In this document: positions 8,597 to 17,688 of the stretch, in pieces
How positions within the stretch are numbered: the stretch's first letter is position 1
Layout of the letters: each line of letters begins with the position of its first letter
Source: an uncultured Clostridium sp.
GTDB taxonomy: Bacteria > Bacillota_I > Bacilli_A > RF39 > UBA660
DNA: 64,000 nucleotides
Reading direction: 5' to 3'
NCBI GenBank assembly: GCA_902493795.1
Contig: CABUQZ010000008.1
Coordinates: 1 to 64,000, forward strand
Position numbers and translations under genes: made by a program
Notes under the pieces: model-generated
Databases searched by the model: none
What the model was told of the DNA's origin: nothing
The model's input: the letters and a program-made list of their open reading frames with translations, nothing else

Positions 8597-9628
8597 ATGA
8601 ATATAGAAGATGAAATATTTAAAAAAACAAGATTAAATGAAGATAAGTTATTGTCTTATGGGTTTAAAAAAGAAGGCGATTTATATATTTATAGTGAAAC
8701 AATATTAAATAATTCTTTTCGTGTTGATATAGAAGTTGATAAAGAAGGTAAAATAAAAGGAAGAGTAATAGAATTAGAGTTTAATGAAGAATACAAAAAC
8801 TTTAGAATAGAAAGTGCAACTGGTGAGTTTGTATCTCTTGTAAGAGATGAATTTACAAGAATCTTAAAAGACACTAGAGAAAAAGCGTTTGACAAATCGT
8901 ACTTTATAGGAAGACAAGCTAATAGAATTGCTAAATTAATATATGATAAGTATAAAGATCTACCAGATTATCCTTTTAATGATGACGATATCTCAGCGGT
9001 ATTTAGAAATCCCCTAAATGAAAAATGGTATGGATTAATAATGAATATTAAAAAAAGTAAATTAGATTTTGGAGATGAAAAGGTAGATATTCTTGATTTA
9101 AAACTTGATGAAAAAAAGATTAAAGAACTAATTAACCAAAAAGGATTTTATAAAGCCTATCACATGAATAAAGAAAAATGGATTACGATAATACTTGATG
9201 ATACTTTAAAAGATGAAGAAGTAATGAAATACATAATAGAAAGTCATAAGTTTACTGAAGCACCAAGCGAGTGGTTAGTCCCTGCAAACCCAAATTATTA
9301 CGATGTTGTAAACTGTTTTAATAATACTGATACATTAGACTGGAAACAATCAAATAATATCAAAGTAAATGATATTGTCTATCTTTATGTAGGAAGTCCA
9401 TATAAAGAAATAATGTATAAGTGTAGAGTAATAGAAATAAATATTCCTTATCAATATGAAGATGAAAACCTAACAATAAATAAATTAATGAAATTAAAAC
9501 TACTTAAAAAATACAAAAATAAAGAATATCCCTTCGAAATGCTTAAAGAGTATGGAATAACAGCAATTAGAGGACCTAGAAGTTTAACAGAAAGCTTTAG
9601 TAAATTAATTAATAAAAAGGAAAAATAG
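8597..9628 (+). CDS. MmcQ/YjbR-like domain fused to an EVE-like domain
   Basis: About 343 residues with two parts. The first ~200 residues contain a MmcQ/YjbR (cyaY-like) module: the stretch 'PDYPFNDDDISAVFRNPLNEKWYGLIM' in shortened form, then EKVDILDLKL, GFYKAYHMNKEKWITIIL. The C-terminal ~130 residues look like an EVE/PUA-like fold: EWLVPANPNYYDVV, then a conserved W (DTLDWKQ), VNDIVYLYVGSPY, and CRVIEINI. EVE domains bind modified bases. An upstream in-frame start (8558) lies inside the promoter/terminator, so ATG 8597 was preferred (GGAAG at 8581-8585). It is followed by one base, then the NTP pyrophosphatase gene, hinting at a shared nucleotide-hygiene theme. Confidence 0.7.
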   Translation: MNIEDEIFKKTRLNEDKLLSYGFKKEGDLYIYSETILNNSFRVDIEVDKEGKIKGRVIELEFNEEYKNFRIESATGEFVSLVRDEFTRILKDTREKAFDKSYFIGRQANRIAKLIYDKYKDLPDYPFNDDDISAVFRNPLNEKWYGLIMNIKKSKLDFGDEKVDILDLKLDEKKIKELINQKGFYKAYHMNKEKWITIILDDTLKDEEVMKYIIESHKFTEAPSEWLVPANPNYYDVVNCFNNTDTLDWKQSNNIKVNDIVYLYVGSPYKEIMYKCRVIEINIPYQYEDENLTINKLMKLKLLKKYKNKEYPFEMLKEYGITAIRGPRSLTESFSKLINKKEK

Positions 9629-9629
9629 T

Positions 9630-10187
9630 ATGATTATAAATTATGTAACTAAAAATAAATATAAAATAATGCTTGCTAATAAAATATTTAAAGATTTAGA
9701 TGTAAAAATAGAGCAAGTTGATTTAGAAACACCAGAAATTCAAAGCTTAGATTGTGAGGAAGTTTCAAAATATTCTTGTAAGTATGCTTGCGAAAAGTTA
9801 GATAAGCCAGTATTAAAAAATGACTCTGGACTTGTTATTAATGCTTTAGATGGCTTTCCTGGAGCACTTGCTAAGTACTGTGAAGATACTATAAAAGCAG
9901 AAGGATTTGTTAAATTACTAGAAGGAAAAGACAAATCATGTTACTGGATAGAAGTGTTATCCTATTGTGAGAAAGGACAAGAGCCTATATCATTCACATC
10001 TATTACCAAAGGAACTATTTCAGACTCAGTTAGGGAAGGAAGAGGCTATGACTACGACAAAATCTTTATTCCAGAAAATGATACTAGAACATTTTCTGAA
10101 ATGACAGAAGAAGAACAAGCATCATTCTTTGACGACAAAGCCTATCTAGAACTATATGAATATTTAAAAAATAAAAAAACAAGGTAA
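9630..10187 (+). CDS. Non-canonical purine NTP pyrophosphatase (Ham1/ITPase-like)
   Basis: A 185-residue protein with the Ham1/RdgB pattern: N-terminal 'YVTKNKYKI' for nucleotide binding, then KNDSGLVINALDGFPGALAK, the conserved (D/S)-D/S-G-L-x-[IV]-x-A-L-x-G-x-P-G motif. Later comes GRGYDYDKIFIPE, matching the GxGFGYDPxFxP motif with F/P replaced. Family members hydrolyse ITP, dITP or XTP to monophosphate, keeping damaged purines out of nucleic acids. It is tightly packed with its neighbours (1 and 4 bases), probably one operon. It is slightly shorter than typical ~195-residue relatives. Confidence 0.82.
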   Translation: MIINYVTKNKYKIMLANKIFKDLDVKIEQVDLETPEIQSLDCEEVSKYSCKYACEKLDKPVLKNDSGLVINALDGFPGALAKYCEDTIKAEGFVKLLEGKDKSCYWIEVLSYCEKGQEPISFTSITKGTISDSVREGRGYDYDKIFIPENDTRTFSEMTEEEQASFFDDKAYLELYEYLKNKKTR

Positions 10188-10191
10188 AATT

Positions 10192-10449
10192 ATGAGTAAA
10201 AGTATTGAAAAAATGATTAGAGAAACAAATGAAGAAAACCAAAATAAAAAAGACTGGACCAAAGCATGGAGTAGTAAATACAAAGTATTAAAAAGATATC
10301 AAAAGGAAGTTGATATTCCAAAGTATTCAAAAGAGATAAGAAAAATGCTTACTAGTCTAAAAAATGATTATAATTACAATGCGCAAGATGCGATGTTAGT
10401 CTTAAAGGATATTTTGTATCATGAGTACCTAGATAATATAAACAAATAA
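10192..10449 (+). CDS. Small conserved-looking hypothetical protein
   Basis: 85 residues, highly charged, predicted helical, no signal peptide or membrane segment. The sequence starts MSKSIEKMIRETNEEN and ends DAMLVLKDILYHEYLDNINK. It begins four bases after the NTP pyrophosphatase gene and is followed directly by a terminator, so it is the last gene of that operon. I do not recognise the family. Confidence 0.6.
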   Translation: MSKSIEKMIRETNEENQNKKDWTKAWSSKYKVLKRYQKEVDIPKYSKEIRKMLTSLKNDYNYNAQDAMLVLKDILYHEYLDNINK

Positions 10450-10454
10450 AAATT

Positions 10455-10480
10455 AATGTAGAGAAAACTACATTTTTTTG
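10455..10480 (+). terminator. Rho-independent terminator
   Basis: AATGTAG / CTACATT stem with loop AGAAAA, then a T7 run; it closes the three-gene unit starting at 8597. Confidence 0.85.
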
Positions 10481-10565
10481 TTATTTTAAAAAATATTAAA
10501 AGTGTGATATTTTGATACTTAAAATAGTTTATATAGTGAAACTTACAAGAATAGGAGGTGAAACT

Positions 10566-11054
10566 TTGGATATCAAGTTTAAAGAAGTATTTGATTTATA
10601 CAAGAATGATATTTATAGATTATCGTATAGCTACACAAAAAGTTTTGCAGAATCTGATGACATAACTCAAAATGTTTTTATTAAATTATATAATCATCAA
10701 GAAATGTTAGAAAAGGATAATAATGAAATTAAAAAATGGCTCATAAAAGTCACAATTAATGAATCCAAAACATTTTTAAAATCATTATGGAGAAAAAGAG
10801 TTACTTTATTTGATCCAAATGAAAATGACAAAGTTAAGGGAGAAGTTTATGAAAAAAATGAAAGTATTCTAGACGAAATCTTAAAACTTCCAAAAAAATA
10901 TAGAACCATAATCTTTTTATACTATTACGAGGACTATAAGATAAAAGAAATCAAAGAAATATTAAATATATCGGAAACAAATATTCAAAGTATTCTTTTA
11001 AGAGCAAGAAAAAAATTAAAAGAAATGTTAAAGGAGGAAATAGAAAATGAATAA
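10566..11054 (+). CDS. ECF-type RNA polymerase sigma factor
   Basis: About 162 residues. The region 2 helix has the motif DDITQNVFIKLYNH (usual DxxQ-x-x-F-x-x-x-Y). A C-terminal sigma-70 region 4 follows: LPKKYRTIIFLYYYEDY, KIKEIKEILNISETNIQSI and LLRARKKLKEML. The start is TTG 10566, preceded by a perfect AGGAGGTG (10553-10560); the longer frame from 10512 has no ribosome site. The last eight bases overlap a membrane-protein gene, the usual arrangement of an ECF sigma factor and the protein that controls it. Regulon unknown. Confidence 0.87.
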   Translation: MDIKFKEVFDLYKNDIYRLSYSYTKSFAESDDITQNVFIKLYNHQEMLEKDNNEIKKWLIKVTINESKTFLKSLWRKRVTLFDPNENDKVKGEVYEKNESILDEILKLPKKYRTIIFLYYYEDYKIKEIKEILNISETNIQSILLRARKKLKEMLKEEIENE

Positions 11055-11811
11055 AAAAATAAAAGATTCTTACAAGAATATAGAAGTTAATAAAAAACTT
11101 GAAGAAAATATCTTAAATATGACTATTAATAAAACTAAAAAAAGAAAAAGTTGGTTTAAAATATCTTATGTACTTCCGCTGTTATTAATAGTATGTGTAG
11201 TATCACTAACAATGGTAAATGCAGATAAAGTTAAAGAAGTTATAGATAGCTGGAGAGGAGTAGTAGTACAATCTGATGGAACAATAATAGAATTATCAAA
11301 AGAAAATGGCTATAAAGAAATACCTCTAACTGCTCCCAAAGTACAGGATGATGAAAGTCCAAAAACTTATATTAGCTTTAAAGAACTAGAAAGCGTTTTA
11401 GGTTTCAAACTATTAAAACCACAAAAAGATGAAACAGAAATAATATATAGAACAAGAATAAATGGTGATGGTAGCATTGGAATTATTGACTTATGGATAC
11501 CCAATTTTATTAAAGTAAATGATGATAAAGATATAAGCGTAAGTGTTAGTATACCAAATAAATATATAGATAGAAGATATTATGATGCCTTTGCAGGTGA
11601 TGATGATGCTACAGAAAAAAGTAATGTAAAAGTATATAAATCAAATAATCTTGGTGTAAATATAGCAATGTGGGATTCCACGAGTACTTATTCTTATGGA
11701 AACAAACATCTAACAGCAACATTTGTCTATGATAATGTAAAATATTGGATGCATGCACAAGAATATAGTGAAGAAGAATTTAAAGATGTAATTGAAAGTC
11801 TTCAATTTTAA
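11047..11811 (+). CDS. Membrane protein cognate to the sigma factor (anti-sigma/DUF4367-like)
   Basis: 254 residues: a short cytoplasmic, basic N-terminus (~1-38), one transmembrane helix (~39-57, VLPLLLIVCVVSLTMV), and a ~195-residue extracytoplasmic domain. That domain resembles the DUF4367/DUF4179-type domains found next to ECF sigma factors. It ends with AQEYSEEEFKDVIESLQF, as many DUF4367 domains do. Overlap with the sigma gene implies coupled production. Inference: it holds or modulates the sigma factor at the membrane. No classical zinc HxxxCxxC anti-sigma motif is visible in the cytoplasmic part. Confidence 0.7.
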   Translation: MNKKIKDSYKNIEVNKKLEENILNMTINKTKKRKSWFKISYVLPLLLIVCVVSLTMVNADKVKEVIDSWRGVVVQSDGTIIELSKENGYKEIPLTAPKVQDDESPKTYISFKELESVLGFKLLKPQKDETEIIYRTRINGDGSIGIIDLWIPNFIKVNDDKDISVSVSIPNKYIDRRYYDAFAGDDDATEKSNVKVYKSNNLGVNIAMWDSTSTYSYGNKHLTATFVYDNVKYWMHAQEYSEEEFKDVIESLQF

Positions 11812-11816
11812 GAATT

Positions 11817-11843
11817 ACTACTAATTTTTTTAGTAGTTTTTTT
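11817..11843 (+). terminator. Rho-independent terminator
   Basis: ACTACTA / TAGTAGT stem followed by T7 directly after the sigma-factor operon. Confidence 0.85.
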
Positions 11844-11896
11844 CTACCAAAAATAAAATACATAATATATAATTAAATTTAGATAAGGAGATTAAA

Positions 11897-12319
11897 ATGG
11901 AATACAGAAGATTTAATGATAAAATTGTAGCAAGAATTGATAAAGGTGAAGAGATTCTAACAGAAATAAAAGAAATTGCTTTAAAAGAAAATATTCGTTT
12001 GGCAAACATTAATGCTCTAGGAGCAACTGATGATATTACAGTTGGAGTTTATAACACAAAAGAGAAAAAGTACTATTCAAATAACTTTACAGGTGATATG
12101 GAAATAGTATCTTTAACTGGAACAATTAATACGATGAATAATGAGTTCTACTCACATCTACATATGTCTTGTGCTGACTCAAGAGGTCACGTTTTTGGAG
12201 GTCACTTAAATAAGTCAGTAGTTAGTGCAACATGTGAAATGGTAATCTATATAATTGATGGAAAAGTAGATAGGTTCCACGATGAAGAAACAGGCTTAAA
12301 TCTTTTTAAATTTGAATAA
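11897..12319 (+). CDS. PPC/DUF296-domain protein
   Basis: A 140-residue protein that is almost entirely one PPC (DUF296) domain. It has YRRFNDKIVARIDKGEEIL at the start, then the conserved NALGATDDITVGVY, SLTGTIN and histidine cluster HLHMSCADSRGHVFGGHL near residues 93-112. In bacteria these small proteins form trimers and the histidines can bind metal; their cellular role is not settled. It is a stand-alone gene with its own AAGGAG RBS, bracketed by terminators. Confidence 0.82.
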   Translation: MEYRRFNDKIVARIDKGEEILTEIKEIALKENIRLANINALGATDDITVGVYNTKEKKYYSNNFTGDMEIVSLTGTINTMNNEFYSHLHMSCADSRGHVFGGHLNKSVVSATCEMVIYIIDGKVDRFHDEETGLNLFKFE

Positions 12320-12333
12320 AAACTAAACTATGT

Positions 12334-12364
12334 AAAAAATATGTCACAAGAACATATTTTTTTT
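12334..12364 (+). terminator. Rho-independent terminator
   Basis: AAAAAATATGT / ACATATTTTTT stem with a 7-base loop, ending in T8. Confidence 0.8.
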
Positions 12365-12384
12365 ATAATTATCTTTTAGGATGA

Positions 12385-12390
12385 TATAAT
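12385..12390 (+). promoter_or_regulatory. Extended -10 promoter of the P-type ATPase gene
   Basis: TGA-TATAAT, a consensus extended -10 element 30 bases before the ATG at 12422. No clear -35 is seen. Confidence 0.55.
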
Positions 12391-12421
12391 ATAAACAATG
12401 ATAGAAAATAGGGAGTTTTCA

Positions 12422-15031
12422 ATGAAAGAATATTATCAAAAAAGTATTAATGAAATTTATGATGAATTTAAAACATCTAAAAAGGGCTTGAAAAGTCATG
12501 AAGCTAAAAAAAGACTTAGAAAATATGGAAGAAATGAATTAGAAGAAAAAGATAAAAAAACGAAATTACAGATTTTTCTTAAACAATTTCAAAATGTAAT
12601 GATAATCCTTTTAATAATCGTAGGTATTTTATCATTAATTTATTCCATTCTAAATAACGAAGATTTTCTAGAGCCAATAGTTATTTTAGGAACAACATTA
12701 GTTAACTGCATAATGGGATTTTTACAAGAGTCTAAAGCAGAAGATGCTATAGGTAAATTAAAAAAATATAGTGCCAATAAAATAACTGTTAAAAGAAATG
12801 GTAAGTTAAAGAAAATAGACTCAAGACATTTAGTAGTAGGAGACTACATTATCCTTGAATCAGGAGATAAAGTACCAGCTGACTCAAGAATTATCGAAAG
12901 TTATTTTGCTAAAGTAAATGAATCAATATTAACTGGAGAAAGCGAAAGTGTAGATAAAGAAGAGGAAACAATTGAAAACAAAGTAACTATCTCAGAAAGA
13001 GTTAATATGATCTATTCAGGCACAGTAGTTGTATCAGGAAAAATAGAAGCAATTGTAGTAAAAACAGGAATGGATACAGAACTTGGAAATATTGCAAGTG
13101 CAATAGAAAAAGCTCCACAAGTTCTAACCCCTTTACAAGTAAAAGTAAATAAAGTAAGTAAGTTTATTACGATACTAGCATCTTTCTTAGTTACCTTAGT
13201 TTTAGTATTTGGAATAGTAAATAATTACAAAATACTTGAAATAATAATGTTATGTATTTCTATGATAGTAGCAAGTGTACCAGAGTGTCTTCCAGTAGCT
13301 ATTACTGCAACTCTTTCAATAGGAGTAAGTGAAATGGCTAAAAAGAAGTCAATTGTAAGAAATCTTGCCCCAATTGAAACACTTGGAGCTACAGAAGTAA
13401 TATGTTCTGATAAAACAGGAACACTAACAGAAAACAAAATGAGTATTATAAAAATATATGGTAATAAAGAAGAACTGGATTTAAATAAAGTAAAAGAAAA
13501 TAAAATGCTAGTTAATGTAATGAACTACTGTAATAGTGCAACTTTAAATGATGAAAAAATCTATATTGGAGATGCAGTAGATATTGCCTTAAAAAATTAT
13601 CTAAAAGATAATAAAGTGGAAATAGATGAAGTTGAAGTAATAAATGAATTACCTTTTGATTCAGATAGAAAATTAATGAGTACAATTTGTAAGAAAGATG
13701 GCAAAACATTTATTTATACAAAGGGAAGTTTCGAAGCTATATTAAAAAGAAGTAAGTATTACTACGAAGATGGATCTATCCATAAATTAACTGATGAGAT
13801 AAAAGAAAGTTATACTAATAATGAAAAATATCTATCTAATCTTCCACTTAAAGTATTAGCAGTTGCTTTTAAAGAAATAAAAAATGAAATAAAAGATGAT
13901 AATGAATACTTTAATGAAGAAAGTGAGCTAGTATTAACAGGACTTATTGGACTAAAAGACCCAGTAAGAGATAAGATTAAAGAGTCTATTGAAATATGCC
14001 AAGCTGCTAATATAAGACCAATAATGTTAACTGGTGATAATCTAGTAACTGCGATATCTATTGCTAAAGAAACAGGAATCTGTAAAAGTGATGATGAGTG
14101 CATTAATGCAACAGAGCTTGATGGCATGTCTGAAAAAGAGCTAATCGAGTGCCTTAAAACACACAATGTCTTTGCAAGAGTAAGCCCTAATCATAAGCTA
14201 AATATCGTTAAAGCATTACAGAAAAAGGGAAAAGTAGTGGCAATGACTGGTGATGGAGTAAATGATGCTCCAGCAATAAAACTAGCCAATGTCGGAATTG
14301 GTATGGGAAAAAGTGGAACTGATGTCACAAAAGATGTTTCTGATATTATCTTGCTTGATGATAGTTTTAACACAATAACAACAGCTATCTCTGAAGGAAG
14401 AAGAATATACGATAATGTTATTTCAAATATTTTATATAATTTATCAAGTAACTTTACTGAAATAGCAATAATACTCTTTGGAATGTTTACAGGAAATATA
14501 ATCATTTCTGCAGTTCATGTTTTATATATTGATTTAGTAGCAGATACATTACCATCAATTATGCTTTCCTTTGAAAGAGCATCAACTGATATTATGAAAA
14601 GAAAACCAAATGGACTAAATAAGCCAATTTTCACCAAGTTTTTCTTAGCTTTCTTAATATCGTCTGTAATTCTTGAAACAGGAATAAGTATGTTTGTATA
14701 TTACTATTTTCTACATCTTGGAAAGCCTTCTGCTCAAACATTAACACTTTTAAGTATAGTAATAAACGAATTTGTATTTGCCTATAACTGTAGATCACTA
14801 AAAGAACAAATCCATAAAAGAGGGATATTTAGTAATAAACATTTAAATATTGGTATCTTTATTTTATTAGCAATACAATTATTAGTATTCTTTACTCCAA
14901 TAGGAAAACTTTTTGGATTTGTTAGTATCACTGTAACAGATTTTATACTAGTATCGATAATAAATGTTATATCATTTGTTTTAATGGAATTGTTAAAACC
15001 ACTATTAGTTAAAAAATTTAAAGATGAATAG
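12422..15031 (+). CDS. P-type cation-transporting ATPase (calcium/PMR1-like)
   Basis: About 869 residues. It has an N-terminal cation-ATPase domain, an actuator domain with the ILTGESE motif (TGES), and TM4 with SVPECLPVAITATLSIG (PE-x-LP, the type II Ca2+-pump pattern). The phosphorylation loop is CSDKTGTLTEN, followed by the ATP-binding TKGSFE and DPVRDKIKESI segments. The hinge is MTGDGVNDAPAIK, and about six C-terminal membrane helices follow. It would expel Ca2+ (or Mn2+) at the cost of ATP. ATG 12422 was chosen for its AGGGAG site at 12410-12415; an ATG at 12398 lacks one. The following gene starts 16 bases after the stop. Confidence 0.92.
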   Translation: MKEYYQKSINEIYDEFKTSKKGLKSHEAKKRLRKYGRNELEEKDKKTKLQIFLKQFQNVMIILLIIVGILSLIYSILNNEDFLEPIVILGTTLVNCIMGFLQESKAEDAIGKLKKYSANKITVKRNGKLKKIDSRHLVVGDYIILESGDKVPADSRIIESYFAKVNESILTGESESVDKEEETIENKVTISERVNMIYSGTVVVSGKIEAIVVKTGMDTELGNIASAIEKAPQVLTPLQVKVNKVSKFITILASFLVTLVLVFGIVNNYKILEIIMLCISMIVASVPECLPVAITATLSIGVSEMAKKKSIVRNLAPIETLGATEVICSDKTGTLTENKMSIIKIYGNKEELDLNKVKENKMLVNVMNYCNSATLNDEKIYIGDAVDIALKNYLKDNKVEIDEVEVINELPFDSDRKLMSTICKKDGKTFIYTKGSFEAILKRSKYYYEDGSIHKLTDEIKESYTNNEKYLSNLPLKVLAVAFKEIKNEIKDDNEYFNEESELVLTGLIGLKDPVRDKIKESIEICQAANIRPIMLTGDNLVTAISIAKETGICKSDDECINATELDGMSEKELIECLKTHNVFARVSPNHKLNIVKALQKKGKVVAMTGDGVNDAPAIKLANVGIGMGKSGTDVTKDVSDIILLDDSFNTITTAISEGRRIYDNVISNILYNLSSNFTEIAIILFGMFTGNIIISAVHVLYIDLVADTLPSIMLSFERASTDIMKRKPNGLNKPIFTKFFLAFLISSVILETGISMFVYYYFLHLGKPSAQTLTLLSIVINEFVFAYNCRSLKEQIHKRGIFSNKHLNIGIFILLAIQLLVFFTPIGKLFGFVSITVTDFILVSIINVISFVLMELLKPLLVKKFKDE

Positions 15032-15047
15032 AAAAGGAGAATTAATT

Positions 15048-16013
15048 ATGAATGTTGAAGATATTAAAAAAGCATCAGTAGTAGGTGCTGGAGTTATAGG
15101 TTATAGTTGGGCACTTGCTTTTGCTATCAATGATATAGAAGTAGGTGTATATGATTTAAAAGAAGAAGGTCTTTCTCTTGCTAAAGAAAGAGTTCACAAT
15201 AGTTTAATCTCACTTATGAATAATAATGTATTAAACGAAGAGAAAATAAAAGAAATTGAAAGTAGAATTACTTATACAACTTCTTTAGAAGAAGCTTTAA
15301 AAGGATCTTTGTTTATTGCTGAAGCAGGTCCAGAAAAATACGAAATCAAATGGAGTATTGTTGAAGAAATAGAAAAATATGCGGATCCAAGAGCCATTAT
15401 TTCTTCATCAACTTCTGGTCTTTTAATTACTGAAATAGCAAAAAACGCTATTCACAAAGAAAGATTCGTTGGAGGACATCCTTATAATCCACCACATTTA
15501 ATTCCACTTGTAGAAATAACTAAAGGTGAGTTTACTAGCGAAGAAAATGTTAAACTTGCCTATGAATTTTATAAAAAAATTAAAAAAGAACCAGTAATAC
15601 TTCAAAAAGAAGCTTTAGGATTTATCTGTAATCGTATCCAAATGGCTGTATATAGAGAAGTATGTGAACTAGTTATGCGTGGAGTATGTTCAATTGAAGA
15701 TGCTGATAAAGCAGTTACATTTGGTCCAGGTATTAGATGGGCAATAATGGGTCCTAGCTTAGTGTTTGAGTTAGGTGGAGGACAAGGTCATGTCGATGGA
15801 CTACTAAATCATTTAAGTAGTTCAATTAACTTATGGCTAAATGATATGGCTGACTGGAAAGAACTACCACCTCTATTTTCCCAAATCGCAAGAGATGGAG
15901 TAGAGGAAGCTTTAAAAAATAGAACAAGTGAAATAGGAAATGACGATAAATCTCTAGCAGAATATCGTGATAAAATGTTAATTGAAATACTAAAACTACA
16001 CAATAAAATATAA
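15048..16013 (+). CDS. 3-hydroxyacyl-CoA dehydrogenase-family oxidoreductase
   Basis: About 321 residues. The N-terminal Rossmann NAD-binding motif is VGAGVIGYSWALAFA (GxGxxG). Then come AEAGPEKYEIKW, SSSTSGLLITEI and GGHPYNPPHLIPLVEI, the conserved catalytic His/Asn region. A C-terminal helical domain begins LGFICNRIQMAVYRE. Within the family it most resembles the carnitine dehydrogenase/lambda-crystallin (gulonate dehydrogenase) branch, because of the HPYNPPHLIPLVE motif and the FGPGIRWAIMGP segment. The start is ATG 15048 with AAGGAGA at 15034-15040. The exact substrate is not decidable from sequence. Confidence 0.82.
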   Translation: MNVEDIKKASVVGAGVIGYSWALAFAINDIEVGVYDLKEEGLSLAKERVHNSLISLMNNNVLNEEKIKEIESRITYTTSLEEALKGSLFIAEAGPEKYEIKWSIVEEIEKYADPRAIISSSTSGLLITEIAKNAIHKERFVGGHPYNPPHLIPLVEITKGEFTSEENVKLAYEFYKKIKKEPVILQKEALGFICNRIQMAVYREVCELVMRGVCSIEDADKAVTFGPGIRWAIMGPSLVFELGGGQGHVDGLLNHLSSSINLWLNDMADWKELPPLFSQIARDGVEEALKNRTSEIGNDDKSLAEYRDKMLIEILKLHNKI

Positions 16014-16026
16014 TTATGACTTCATT

Positions 16027-16061
16027 AGAGTGTTGACAAAAGTTGATGCTCTTTTATTTTA
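16027..16061 (+). terminator. Rho-independent terminator
   Basis: AGAGTGTTGAC / GTTGATGCTCT stem (several G-U pairs, loop AAAA), followed by TTTATTTT. Confidence 0.65.
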
Positions 16062-16088
16062 AAAAGATAATAATTTTTGAAAAAAAGC

Positions 16089-16120
16089 AAAAGTTATTAC
16101 GATTGGGCGTAATAACTTTT
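16089..16120. terminator. Strong hairpin before ppa
   Basis: A perfect 13-bp stem, AAAAGTTATTACG / CGTAATAACTTTT, with a 6-base loop (ATTGGG). It is symmetrical with A/T tails on both sides, so it may terminate in either direction or act on the ppa leader. The ppa start is 102 bases downstream. Confidence 0.6.
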
Positions 16121-16221
16121 AAAATACTAGACTTACTTATTTTTTAGGGCATTTTAAAACAATCCTTTACTATTTTATCGATTTGTGGTAATATTTACTA
16201 CGCGAAAAGAAGGAGATTTTT

Positions 16222-16785
16222 ATGAATAAAATAGTAGTAGATGCAGTGGTAGAAATACCAATGAATACAAAAAACAAATTTGAAGTTGATAAAAGAAGAG
16301 ATAAAATTAAATTAGATAGAGTACTATACTCATCAATGAATTATCCTTCAGAATATGGTTTTATTGAAGAAACACTAGAACTAGATGGTGACCCACTAGA
16401 TATCTTAGTAATATCATCAGAACCAACATTTCCTGGATGTATAGTTCCTGCAAGAGTAGTAGGAAACTTAAGAATCCTAGACAGTGGTAAACCAGATAAC
16501 AAAATAATATCAGTAGTAGATGTAGATCCTAGATTTGATTATGTTCAAGAATTAAATGACTTATCTGATTTTACTTTAAGAGAGATAGTAAACTTCTTTG
16601 AAAACTATAAAACTTTACAAGGAATTGAAGTAAAAGTTTTAGGTTACGAAGATAAAGAAGCAGCTTTAAAAGTAATTGAAACTTGTCGTGAAAGATTAAA
16701 AGAAGCTAAGAAGAAAGAACAAGAAAAAGAAGAAGAAAAAAAAGAAGAAGAGAAAAAGGAAAAATCTAAAGCTGAAAAAGAGTAA
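16222..16785 (+). CDS. ppa: Inorganic pyrophosphatase, family I
   Basis: 187 residues. Family I soluble pyrophosphatase with EIPMNTKNKFEVD (active-site entry), DRVLYSSMNYPSEYGFIEET, and the signature DGDPLDILVI (metal-binding aspartates). VVDVDPRF follows, and NFFENYKTLQG near residue 130. It hydrolyses pyrophosphate to drive biosynthesis. The last ~35 residues form an extreme Lys/Glu tail (repeated KKEEE/EKE) that normal ~165-residue enzymes lack. RBS AAGGAG. It is followed by an ABC exporter 22 bases on. Confidence 0.93.
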   Translation: MNKIVVDAVVEIPMNTKNKFEVDKRRDKIKLDRVLYSSMNYPSEYGFIEETLELDGDPLDILVISSEPTFPGCIVPARVVGNLRILDSGKPDNKIISVVDVDPRFDYVQELNDLSDFTLREIVNFFENYKTLQGIEVKVLGYEDKEAALKVIETCRERLKEAKKKEQEKEEEKKEEEKKEKSKAEKE

Positions 16786-16807
16786 AAAGTAAAAGTGAGA
16801 AAACTAA

Positions 16808-17680
16808 ATGGAAAATATTATAGAAGTAAGAAATTTAACTAAATATTATGGTAAAACTTTAGGAGTAGAAAACTTGTCTCTTGAATTAAAACAAGGAGAG
16901 ATATTTGGTTTTATCGGTCCAAATGGAGCAGGTAAATCAACTACAATACGTTCTATTTTAAACTTAATTAATAAAACAAAAGGTGAAGTGAAAATATTTG
17001 GTAAAACCTTCACAAGAGATAATTTAGAACTAAAAAAATTAATTGGGTATCTTCCAAGTGAAGTGTATTTATATGAAGAATTAACAGTAAAAGAAATATT
17101 AGACTTCCATGAAAGTTTTTATGACGAAGATTTAAAAGAAAGACGAAAAAATTTAGTGTCATTACTCCAAATTGATGAAAAAAAGAAAGTTGAAGATTTG
17201 TCTCTTGGTAATAAAAAGAAAGTTGGAATCGTTCTAAGCCTTTTACATAATCCTAAAATATTGATTCTTGATGAACCAACAAGTGGCCTTGATCCTATAA
17301 TGCAACAAGTATTTTATAAACTGCTTTTAGAGGAGAAGAAAAAAGGTACTACCATTATTTATTCGACACATATCTTAAGTGAAGTATCTAAAATATGTGA
17401 TAGGGTAGGAATAATAAAAGAAGGTCATTTATTAAAAATAGAAACAATTAACAGTTTACTAAAGAAAAGTCTTACTTATATAACTATTGAATCAGATGAA
17501 ATTGATAAAATAGAAAAAGAATTAAAACTAGAAGTTGTATCCAAAAAAGAAAATGAAATTAAACTAAAAAACACCATTAATCCCAATGAGCTTATAAAAA
17601 GTTTATCAAAATTTAAAATAGATAAGTTATTAATTGAAGAGGCTACTTTAGAAGAAATGCTACTTCATTACTACGAATAG
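16808..17680 (+). CDS. ABC transporter ATP-binding protein
   Basis: 290 residues. Walker A is GPNGAGKST, the Q-loop region is IGYLPSEVYL, the signature is degenerate (LSLGNKKKVG), Walker B is ILILDEPTSGLDP, and STHILSE provides the switch histidine. A C-terminal ~80-residue extension is typical of ABC-2 exporter ATPases. The gene pairs with the membrane protein nine bases downstream. Substrate unknown. Confidence 0.9.
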   Translation: MENIIEVRNLTKYYGKTLGVENLSLELKQGEIFGFIGPNGAGKSTTIRSILNLINKTKGEVKIFGKTFTRDNLELKKLIGYLPSEVYLYEELTVKEILDFHESFYDEDLKERRKNLVSLLQIDEKKKVEDLSLGNKKKVGIVLSLLHNPKILILDEPTSGLDPIMQQVFYKLLLEEKKKGTTIIYSTHILSEVSKICDRVGIIKEGHLLKIETINSLLKKSLTYITIESDEIDKIEKELKLEVVSKKENEIKLKNTINPNELIKSLSKFKIDKLLIEEATLEEMLLHYYE

Positions 17681-17688
17681 GAGATTAT

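Noticed and set aside
12336..12364. Riboswitch before the P-type ATPase gene
   Set aside because: The only structure is a simple terminator of the previous gene placed before the promoter; there is no long leader.
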